This document shows, in pieces, positions 25,897 to 32,961 of a stretch of 38,477 bases of DNA. Below the pieces are notes generated by a model. That model was not told where the DNA came from and made no database searches. It saw only the letters and a list, made by a program, of their open reading frames with translations. Where the stretch lies: NCBI GenBank assembly GCA_021777765.1, contig JAJYDF010000034.1, forward strand, positions 1 through 38,477. Direction: 5' to 3'. Position numbers and translations under genes: made by a program. The stretch's first letter is position 1. The number at the start of each line of letters is the position of its first letter. The stretch is from Pseudomonadota bacterium. GTDB taxonomy: Bacteria; Pseudomonadota; Gammaproteobacteria; DASZBR01.

Positions 25897-25958
25897 AGGG
25901 GTCAAGTATCCTTTATCAACTTAATTATGGTTAAGTTAATAAATAATACTTGACCCCT
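25897..25958. repeat. Palindromic element, AGGGGTCAAGTAT arms (second copy)
   Basis: The arms at 25897-25924 and 25931-25958 are inverse copies (28 bp, three mismatches) around a 6-bp loop. The outer sequence is shared with the 7378-7471 element. It lies just after the stop of the 659-aa gene and before the promoter of the 871-aa gene, so it may separate their transcripts. Confidence 0.82.
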
Positions 25959-25967
25959 ATACTGATT

Positions 25968-27947
25968 TTATTTTTTCAAACCTGCTGTGTTTTTTTGTTC
26001 TTCTTGCTTAGTTGTGTCAACCTGTGTGTCTTTTGGAACTACAGTTAATGATTTTTTACTAATTTTTTCTTTTAGCTCACCCATGAGATTTTGAACCTTC
26101 TGCTGCTGAGTTATTAGCGTTGGAGATATCAAATCTGTTGTATCTATTTTAAATTTTGAATGTCCAAATTTTGATTTTTGTTCAACAGATAGGTCATTTA
26201 TCGTTTTAGTTATATTCTTTTGTAATTCATCTATCAAATGATTGATATTTTCTCTCCATGGACCATCTAGATCAGGTTGTTTTGATTTACATGTTATGGC
26301 TTGATCTCTTAATGCATTTAAATTTATAAAATCTTGAAATAATTTTTCTTTTAGAGATGAATTATCTTTCGGTGACTTTCTGATCTCATTTTGAGTGAGC
26401 ACAATATTTTTTCTGAGCTCTCCATAGACATCACTTATTTGATCTTGACTAAGCTGCTGTGAATTATATTGAGTAAATCCTTCACCACGAAATGCGTTCT
26501 TTTTTACTGATTTAACAGTTGTAGTGGATTGCGGATTCTCCATAGTGACTTGTTTAACATCTTCGGTTGTACCAGTGAGTTTACCTAGGACTACTTGGTC
26601 AATTTTTTTTGCAGTATCTATTACTTTGTCTTTTTCTTCGTTTAAAACGCCAGTTGAATTGTTAGGGATCTGGGTTGTTGATTTAACAGCAGTTCTTGCC
26701 ATCCCACTATATAAGCCCACTTGATTATTACTAAATAATGATTTGAACGCATTCCCTATCCATCCGGCAGCTTCTTTAAATCTAACAAACAAAGATTTCT
26801 TTTCTATTTTCTCAGAAACTCGTGCAACTTGTTGAGGCCCTTTTTGACCTGAAACGATTACTTGTTGTGATAATTTTCTTTCTTCAATTAATTTATTAAA
26901 ATTTTCTAAATTAGCATCTCTATCCTTTTGTTCCACCCCTTGTGGCCTTCCTGTTTTTACTGTTTTTTCTTTATTCTCTGATCGTGTCGTATCAAGAGAT
27001 TCTGTTTTCTCAGACTTATCTTTTTCTTCATCACTTGGCATAAATTCCTTATATTTTTCTTCAATATACTTTTTTTCCGTTTGAATTTTATCATAGAGTG
27101 ATTTAGCAAATTCTTCACCTTTACTTATTTTATCTAGTCTCTTTAGTTTGGCTTCTTCTTCTTGATTACCGCCCGCAAGTTTTATTAATTTTTCAGGATC
27201 ATGTTTGGCCTCTTTGACTTTATTTTTAAGCTCTTCTAATTTAATTGGATCTGTTTCTACCTCCATTTCAAGTGCTTTTACCTTTTCTTTAAATTTATTT
27301 GTTTGTGGCACTTCTTTTCCATCGAGTATTTTCACTTCATCATGAGGAGAAACGCCTTGTAACATCATTTGTGATAAAATAATTACATTCCTCTCATTTT
27401 TATCTGTGATATTGTCAGAAACCTCACGCGCAAAGGGACGTAATACAAAATTAAATAAGATATTATTATAAGCTTGATCGACTGGTACTTTCATATCTAA
27501 ATATTGTTGAAATACTTCATCTGGAATTTTACTGGTAATATTTGAAACACATTCAACATCTTGATTTAAAAATTGTTTAATATTATCTCTAAATTTAGTT
27601 TCATCTGTAGCAGATAGAAATGCAACCCGAGATATTCCCTCTGCTCTTAAAAAAGTCGTGTAATCTTTAATTGTTTGAGTTTTAGGATCACCATCTTTTA
27701 ATAAAACTAATTTTTGTGTGAAATCATAAAATTTTTGAGGGTCCATATGGACTTTCATTAATTTGATAAATTCTCTTAAATCAGGAGTTGAAGGCTCTTC
27801 ATACAGATCCTTAATTAGCTTATCCAATTCATCTCCCTTTTTATCTCCTCGGATGAGGTCTTGTCCGTATACAGTGGCTAGTTCTGTGAGTGTTTTTGGT
27901 TTCTTTGGTGGAGAAACGGTCTGTGGCTTTGGGTTAATATCGCTCAT
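25968..27947 (-). CDS. Large helical protein of unknown function (659 aa), paralog of 23202-25817
   Basis: I do not recognise the family beyond its neighbour. Residues about 15-195 align with the 871-aa protein (LTELATVYGQDLI, FYDFTQKLVLLK, NNILFNFVLRPFAREVSD). Charged coiled coil follows (about 210-330), with only one aromatic amphipathic segment, LFVRFKEAAGWIGNAFKSLF (about 385), compared with three in the paralog. A helical C-terminal part ends Gln/Lys/Glu-rich (TTKQEEQKNTAGLKK). AAGGAG lies eight bases before the ATG, and a promoter with a CTTAAG half-site is upstream (27984-28005). The tandem order points to duplication followed by strong divergence. Confidence 0.85.
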   Translation of the reverse strand: MSDINPKPQTVSPPKKPKTLTELATVYGQDLIRGDKKGDELDKLIKDLYEEPSTPDLREFIKLMKVHMDPQKFYDFTQKLVLLKDGDPKTQTIKDYTTFLRAEGISRVAFLSATDETKFRDNIKQFLNQDVECVSNITSKIPDEVFQQYLDMKVPVDQAYNNILFNFVLRPFAREVSDNITDKNERNVIILSQMMLQGVSPHDEVKILDGKEVPQTNKFKEKVKALEMEVETDPIKLEELKNKVKEAKHDPEKLIKLAGGNQEEEAKLKRLDKISKGEEFAKSLYDKIQTEKKYIEEKYKEFMPSDEEKDKSEKTESLDTTRSENKEKTVKTGRPQGVEQKDRDANLENFNKLIEERKLSQQVIVSGQKGPQQVARVSEKIEKKSLFVRFKEAAGWIGNAFKSLFSNNQVGLYSGMARTAVKSTTQIPNNSTGVLNEEKDKVIDTAKKIDQVVLGKLTGTTEDVKQVTMENPQSTTTVKSVKKNAFRGEGFTQYNSQQLSQDQISDVYGELRKNIVLTQNEIRKSPKDNSSLKEKLFQDFINLNALRDQAITCKSKQPDLDGPWRENINHLIDELQKNITKTINDLSVEQKSKFGHSKFKIDTTDLISPTLITQQQKVQNLMGELKEKISKKSLTVVPKDTQVDTTKQEEQKNTAGLKK

Positions 27948-27983
27948 ATATAACTCCTTATTTTATAAACGATTATTAATCTA

Positions 27984-28005
27984 ATTATAGTCTAATATTC
28001 TTAAG
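27984..28005 (-). promoter_or_regulatory. Promoter with CTTAAG half-site for the 659-aa gene
   Basis: On the minus strand, CTTAAG (28005-28000) is followed after 10 bases (AATATTAGAC) by TATAAT (27989-27984), 37 bases before the ATG. The order and spacing are the same as at 31996-32017 before the F-box/CaaX gene. No second CTTAAG lies 11 bp upstream, so if this is a PmrA site it is incomplete. Confidence 0.5.
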
Positions 28006-28088
28006 TTAGATTTCATATAATTAAAAGTGTCTATCGCAATATAAAGAGTATTAATTTAGCGAATTTAAAGGAAATAACACAAGTCACT

Positions 28089-30581
28089 TTACTGATTCTC
28101 ACGCAAAATAATTAATGGTGATTGTTTTACTGCTGATCTTGTACCTAATAATCCAGCGAATCCAATTAAACAGCCGCCGATAATTAAACTGTAAAACCAA
28201 TAAATATAATTGACTGTATAAACGATATCTAAAAAGCGATAAGCGATTAACCATGCAATTAATGATGCGCACATTGCGCCTAATAATCCGGCTAATAATC
28301 CTAATACAATAAATTCTGTGGCTAATATCATGCGCAATTGTGTACTGCTTGCACCTAAGGCGCGCATTAATGCGCTTTCATGTAATCGTTCATCTAAGCT
28401 GACTTGTAAACTGGCGTATAAAATGGCTAAGCCGGCCATTAAGGTAAATAGCAATATATATTCGATGGCTTTGGTGATGCCGGCAATTATTTGTTGTGTT
28501 TGCGCTAATAATTGAGCGACATCAATAATAGTAATGCTGGGATATTGTTTTACTAATGTTGTTAAGATGGTTTTTTGTGAGGGTGATAAATAAAAACTGG
28601 TAATATAAGTTGCAGGTAAATTATTAATTACACCGGGCGGGAAAATAATATAAAAATTAGGATGAAATGAATCCCAACGCAGACTACGCAAACTAAATAC
28701 AGTGGCTTGAAATTGTTGATCGCCAACTTGGAATCCTAATTTATCGCCTTTTTTGATTGCTAATTCATTCGCTAAATTCACTTCCATTGATACTAACGAT
28801 TTATTGATTTCATTTTTAGTCCACCAACTGCCTTGCACAATATGATTATCGCTGGGTAATTGCATCGTCCATGAAAGATTTAATTCGCGATTTAATGCTT
28901 CATTATTGACTTGTTCTGGCGGAACAGCTTGTTTAATGGGTTTACCATTTAGTGTAATGATTCGGCCACGAACCATGGGATATATGCCAGATGTCACTAC
29001 ATGTTGTTGTGACAATAATTGATCTATTGCTGAAACTTGGTTAGGTTGAATATTAATTGCGAAATAATTAGGTGAATTTGCAGGTATTTGTTGTTGCCAG
29101 GTTTGAATTAAATCATTTCGTAAAATAATTAATAATAATGCGGTCATGATGACTAATCCAAATGCAATTAATTGAATAATATTTGCTGTTGAACGTCTGG
29201 CTAAATTAGTAATGCCATAACGCCATGTTATGCCGACTGTTGGAGATAATAATTGTGTTAAACGAATAAAACCGTAACCAACCCAATATAATACTAATAC
29301 CGTAAAGGCAATGCCATAGAGTAATAACATAGTAAATTGCCAATTCGCAGTGTGAAATAATAAAAATCCACCAATCACAGCAATTGCACCAGCATAAGTT
29401 AATACTGTGCTAGGTGGCATCGGATAAAGTTCACGACTAAATATCCGTAATGGTGTAATTTCTTTTAATTGCATTAAAGGAGCTAATGTAAATCCTAATA
29501 AAATACAAAGTCCGGTAATAATAGCAATTAAAATGGAACTCCAAACGATGGCAGGTAAATGAATATTAAACCAACCCACAAAAATATTTGCCAATAATAA
29601 TTGTGCGATATAGCCAATGACACAACCAATAATTGATCCCAAAATGCCAATTAAAATAAATTGTATTAAATAAATATTTACAATTTGTCGTTGATTTAAT
29701 CCTAAGCAACGCAATAGTGCGACAGTATGTGCATGACGTTGTGCGTATCGTCTCGCAGTAACTCCGATTGCAATGCCGGCGAAAACCACGCAAATTACCA
29801 CGGCTAAATGCATAAAATTTTCGGCACGTTGTAAGGTATTTTGAATTTGTGGACGGCCTTCTTTTATGCCCAGCAATCTTTGATGTGATGTTAATTGTGG
29901 CGATAACCATTTTTTATAATTTTGCATATCAGCATCTTTTCCGGTGAGCAATAACGCATAAGTGACGCGGCTACCAGGTTGTATTATTTGCGTTTTCGCA
30001 ATATCCGCTTGGTTCATTAATACGCGTGGTGCGATGGTAAAAACATTACTTTCGATATCAGGTTCATAAGATAATATTTTATCTATGACAAATGATTGTT
30101 CACCGATAGAAATTTTTTCACCAATGGTAGCATTTAATAATGAGATTAATCGTGAATCGACCCAAATTGTCCCTACGCTTGGAATGCCATAATTAATTTG
30201 TTCCGGTAGATTCATATTATTTTTAGTATGTATATTACCTACTAATGGATAAGAATTAGTTACTGCTTTTACGTCGACCAATTGTAATTGTTGTCCTGCT
30301 ACTACTACGGTTGGAAAATATATTATTTTGGAATATTTAAGGTGATTTAATTGTGCTTGAGCGATCCATGGTGATGGTATATTTATTGCGCTATTAACAA
30401 CCAAATTGCCGCCTAATAATTCAGTTGCTTGTTCGTCTAATGCGCGTGCGACGCGATCGGTGTAAAAACTAATTGAGCTTAGTGCAGCGACTGCGATAAT
30501 TAAGGCTGCGATTAAAATATATAATTCGCCAGAGCGCCATTCGCGGAATAAGAATTTACAAGCAAGTTTGATATTGTGCAT
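28089..30581 (-). CDS. ybbP: ABC transporter permease, YbbP/FtsX type
   Basis: This 830-aa inner-membrane protein is the length of E. coli YbbP. It starts with a membrane helix (ELYILIAALIIAVAALSSI), then a large periplasmic MacB-like domain, then the first FtsX helices around residues 255-395, central helices (TYAGAIAVIGGFLLF and others), a second periplasmic domain, and a C-terminal FtsX domain (EYILLFTLMAGLAILYASLQ, DERLHESALMRALGAS). It pairs with YbbA in a complex proposed to act in export or removal of lipophilic molecules; its substrate is not firmly known. ybbA lies upstream in the same direction, 94 bp away across a REP. Confidence 0.92.
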   Translation of the reverse strand: MHNIKLACKFLFREWRSGELYILIAALIIAVAALSSISFYTDRVARALDEQATELLGGNLVVNSAINIPSPWIAQAQLNHLKYSKIIYFPTVVVAGQQLQLVDVKAVTNSYPLVGNIHTKNNMNLPEQINYGIPSVGTIWVDSRLISLLNATIGEKISIGEQSFVIDKILSYEPDIESNVFTIAPRVLMNQADIAKTQIIQPGSRVTYALLLTGKDADMQNYKKWLSPQLTSHQRLLGIKEGRPQIQNTLQRAENFMHLAVVICVVFAGIAIGVTARRYAQRHAHTVALLRCLGLNQRQIVNIYLIQFILIGILGSIIGCVIGYIAQLLLANIFVGWFNIHLPAIVWSSILIAIITGLCILLGFTLAPLMQLKEITPLRIFSRELYPMPPSTVLTYAGAIAVIGGFLLFHTANWQFTMLLLYGIAFTVLVLYWVGYGFIRLTQLLSPTVGITWRYGITNLARRSTANIIQLIAFGLVIMTALLLIILRNDLIQTWQQQIPANSPNYFAINIQPNQVSAIDQLLSQQHVVTSGIYPMVRGRIITLNGKPIKQAVPPEQVNNEALNRELNLSWTMQLPSDNHIVQGSWWTKNEINKSLVSMEVNLANELAIKKGDKLGFQVGDQQFQATVFSLRSLRWDSFHPNFYIIFPPGVINNLPATYITSFYLSPSQKTILTTLVKQYPSITIIDVAQLLAQTQQIIAGITKAIEYILLFTLMAGLAILYASLQVSLDERLHESALMRALGASSTQLRMILATEFIVLGLLAGLLGAMCASLIAWLIAYRFLDIVYTVNYIYWFYSLIIGGCLIGFAGLLGTRSAVKQSPLIILRENQ

Positions 30582-30638
30582 TTGTTTTATTAATTCCCTA
30601 AAATGAAATTTCCATTTTGTTCACCTTTTTTTGATCTT

Positions 30639-30662
30639 CCTTCTCCCGCTCGCGGGAGAAGG
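30639..30662. repeat. REP element inside the ybbA-ybbP gap
   Basis: CCTTCTCCCGCTCGCGGGAG followed by AAGG is a perfect palindrome with no tail (short form). It lies between two genes expected to be cotranscribed, where it may alter relative expression. Confidence 0.85.
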
Positions 30663-30675
30663 AAAAAAAATGCGA

Positions 30676-31359
30676 TTATTCAACAATTCTTCCTTCAACT
30701 AATTTTATCCGTCGCTGACAACGCTCAGCTAATTGTTCATCATGCGTCACAATAACTAATGTTGTTTTATTTTTAGCATTTAATGAAAATAATAATTCAA
30801 TAATTTGCGCACCTGTGTGTTGATCTAAATTTCCAGTGGGTTCATCAGCAAATAAAATAGTGGGTTGTGTAATATAAGCACGTGCAATAGCAATGCGTTG
30901 TTGTTCACCGCCGGATAATTGTAAAGGATAATGATGACCACGCGCAGATAATCCAACTTGCGTTAATAATGATTTTGCTTTTTGTTTTGCTGCAGGATCA
31001 TTAATTAATTCTAACGGTAACATCACATTTTCTAATGCTGTTAAATGGGGTAATAATTGAAACGATTGAAAAACAAATCCAACAGAACCTAAGCGTAATT
31101 TTGCACGACCATCTTCATCGAGTAATGCAAGATTGTGATCTTTTAATATTACATTGCCGCTGGAAGGCACATCTAATCCTGCTAATAAACTGAGTAAAGT
31201 AGTTTTACCCGATCCTGAAGCGCCCATAATTGCGATTGTTTCAGCAGATTTAATCGATAAATTAATGTCCATTAAAATTTGTAATTGAATATCACCACTT
31301 TGTACTTGCTTATTTAATTGTTCTGCTTGCACAATAGTCGTGGAGGTAGGTTCAAGCAT
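30676..31359 (-). CDS. ybbA: ABC transporter ATP-binding protein YbbA
   Basis: The protein is 227 aa from ATG 31359 (MLEPTSTTIV), which aligns with the E. coli YbbA N-terminus; a 13-residue longer start at 31398 is possible but overlaps tesA more. Motifs are Walker A GASGSGKTT, signature LSGGEQQRIAIARA, Walker B ILFADEPTGNLD and switch His VTHD, of the LolD/MacB class. It powers the YbbP permease. The gene is divergent from tesA, and the two start codons share CATG at 31357-31360. Confidence 0.93.
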   Translation of the reverse strand: MLEPTSTTIVQAEQLNKQVQSGDIQLQILMDINLSIKSAETIAIMGASGSGKTTLLSLLAGLDVPSSGNVILKDHNLALLDEDGRAKLRLGSVGFVFQSFQLLPHLTALENVMLPLELINDPAAKQKAKSLLTQVGLSARGHHYPLQLSGGEQQRIAIARAYITQPTILFADEPTGNLDQHTGAQIIELLFSLNAKNKTTLVIVTHDEQLAERCQRRIKLVEGRIVE

Positions 31360-31975
31360 GTTGAAAAAATTCCTTTTAGCAATGATTTGTTTATTCATCT
31401 CAATATCATGTTTTGCAGACTCAACAATTCTTATTGTTGGAGACAGTCTCAGCGCCGGTTATGGTATCGATATACAACAAGGATGGGTAGCTTTATTACG
31501 CAATCGTTTGCAAAGCGAAGGTTATTCCTACCAAGTTATTAATGATAGTATCAGTGGCGACACTACAAGCGATGGATTAGCCACCCTACCTGACGATTTA
31601 AAAGCACATCAACCCAACATAGTCATTATTGAATTGGGCGGCAATGACGCTTTACGTGGCATTCCACTAGACACAACGCGCGATAATCTGACGCAACTCA
31701 TCACACTGTCGCAAAAAAGCAAAGCAAAAGTTTTATTATTAGGGTTAAGATTAGCGCCAAATTTAGGACCTGTTTATACACAAGAATTTCGCTCTCTATA
31801 TCCTAATTTAGCGAAACAATATAAAACAGCTGTGGTGCCTTTATTTTTAAACGGTGTCGATGCTAATCCACAATTAATGCAAGATGATGGCATACATCCA
31901 CGTGCAGAAGCGCAATTGAAATTATTAGAGAATGTGTGGCCGGTGTTACAACTTTTATTGAATAAAAAAAGTTGA
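31358..31975 (+). CDS. tesA: Periplasmic multifunctional esterase/thioesterase TesA
   Basis: The protein is 205 aa from ATG 31358; an in-frame GTG start at 31340 would add six residues. The N-terminus MLKKFLLAMICLFISISCFA is a signal peptide with likely cleavage before Asp21. SGNH hydrolase blocks are GDSLSAGYG (Ser30), SGDTTSDGL, ELGGNDALRG and DDGIHP (catalytic Asp/His). It hydrolyses acyl-CoA, lysophospholipid and other esters in the periplasm. GGAGG lies about 11 bases before the ATG. tesA-ybbA-ybbP divergent order is conserved in gammaproteobacteria. Confidence 0.94.
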   Translation: MLKKFLLAMICLFISISCFADSTILIVGDSLSAGYGIDIQQGWVALLRNRLQSEGYSYQVINDSISGDTTSDGLATLPDDLKAHQPNIVIIELGGNDALRGIPLDTTRDNLTQLITLSQKSKAKVLLLGLRLAPNLGPVYTQEFRSLYPNLAKQYKTAVVPLFLNGVDANPQLMQDDGIHPRAEAQLKLLENVWPVLQLLLNKKS

Positions 31976-31984
31976 AGGATGTAA

Positions 31985-32017
31985 CTTAAGACTGTCTTAA
32001 GTAATATTGCGTATAAT
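31985..32017 (+). promoter_or_regulatory. Promoter with PmrA-box-like repeat for the F-box/CaaX gene
   Basis: CTTAAG (31985-31990), five bases, and CTTAAG (31996-32001) match the PmrA box YTTAAK-N5-YTTAAK. The two hexamers also form a 19-bp palindrome (31984-32002). Ten bases further is TATAAT (32012-32017), a perfect -10. There is no good -35, as expected of an activator-dependent promoter. The ATG follows 30 bases later. Confidence 0.7.
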
Positions 32018-32047
32018 ATTCACTTATTTATAAAGAGTGCCCATGAA

Positions 32048-32944
32048 ATGCGAGATCCAAACGAGTTAATAATTGAAGCTGGTCAGAAGTCTATTGCCCC
32101 CGTTTCTAAAGAAATGCCTTCTTTATTTCCTACGTTCAAGAAAGATCCTCCCATAGAAATTCTATTAAACATCGCTAGCTTTATTGGCTATGTTAGCATG
32201 TCTAGAGCCGCAGCAGCTTCTACAAAAATGAATCAATTTAAAAAATATTTCTTTCAAGAATTATTTAGGCCTGGAGCGATTAAACTTGCTTCTCGAACAA
32301 CAAATGAATTATTTAATTATGTCATGAGAACATATGAAGAATTATCTACAAATAATTCAGCTAAAAATGAAGAAAAATCCTCACATAATAAAGATTCAAA
32401 TCAAGTGTTCTCAGCATATCATCGTTTATTGATGCGCATTAAACAAGCACTTATGCTTGCTCATTACGTTAAAAATGAAGACTACATTGATCGTCTTTCT
32501 ATCTTAAAATCGAAATTGATTATTAAATGTAAACAATTAGGTGAGGCGCCTTGGGATGAAGCTGCTGAAATTGAAATGCATTTAACTGCTCTTACTAGAG
32601 AACTTAAATTAATTAATCTTCGACCTTTACCGTTAATTAATAATTCCCGATTGGGTTATCATCTCAATTTCTTAAAAGAAAGATATGAGCAAATCTATCT
32701 CAGTTTAAAAAGTCCAGAAAATCAACTTGCAATAATAGAAAATGCACTTGCTGTTATCGCAGATTTTAAAAAAAATCCCGCTTTCGGCGCGAATTCAAAC
32801 AATCGCATTTTACAAGAGTCTTACAGTAAAGAAATGGAAAAATGTGCTGCTAGTTGGCGAGAGAAAAAGCTACAACTTAACAGCGACCATTTATCAACCA
32901 GCCCTCAAGATCATAATAAGAAAAATGGTTGTATTATTTCTTGA
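32048..32944 (+). CDS. F-box-like protein with C-terminal CaaX box (candidate effector)
   Basis: This 298-aa protein is soluble and without signal peptide. Residues 34-64 read as an F-box-like helix bundle: PPIEILLNIASFIGYVSM, then SRAAAASTKMNQF, with hydrophobic spacing like LPxEIhxxIxsFh...hxxhxxVs. F-boxes bind Skp1 and bring targets to the eukaryotic SCF ubiquitin ligase. The middle (about 110-270) is helical, without ankyrin or LRR repeats. The last four residues are Cys-Ile-Ile-Ser after a basic stretch (HNKKNG), a CaaX box of the farnesylation type (X = Ser). Legionella AnkB combines the same two features. AAAGAG precedes the ATG 32048, and the promoter has a PmrA-like box. Not a known named family. 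Confidence 0.75.
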   Translation: MRDPNELIIEAGQKSIAPVSKEMPSLFPTFKKDPPIEILLNIASFIGYVSMSRAAAASTKMNQFKKYFFQELFRPGAIKLASRTTNELFNYVMRTYEELSTNNSAKNEEKSSHNKDSNQVFSAYHRLLMRIKQALMLAHYVKNEDYIDRLSILKSKLIIKCKQLGEAPWDEAAEIEMHLTALTRELKLINLRPLPLINNSRLGYHLNFLKERYEQIYLSLKSPENQLAIIENALAVIADFKKNPAFGANSNNRILQESYSKEMEKCAASWREKKLQLNSDHLSTSPQDHNKKNGCIIS

Positions 32945-32961
32945 ATAGATAATTATATTGC

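Noticed and set aside
23202..27947. The FFNTATTKMAQAVRE region of the paralogs as a GAP or RasGEF-type domain
   Set aside because: Only short, non-diagnostic resemblance; the conserved spacing seen in the 1232-aa protein is absent.
31358..31420. TesA as a lipoprotein (Cys18 in SISCFA)
   Set aside because: The residue three before the Cys is Ser, so no lipobox; a normal signal peptidase site (CFA before Asp21) fits better.
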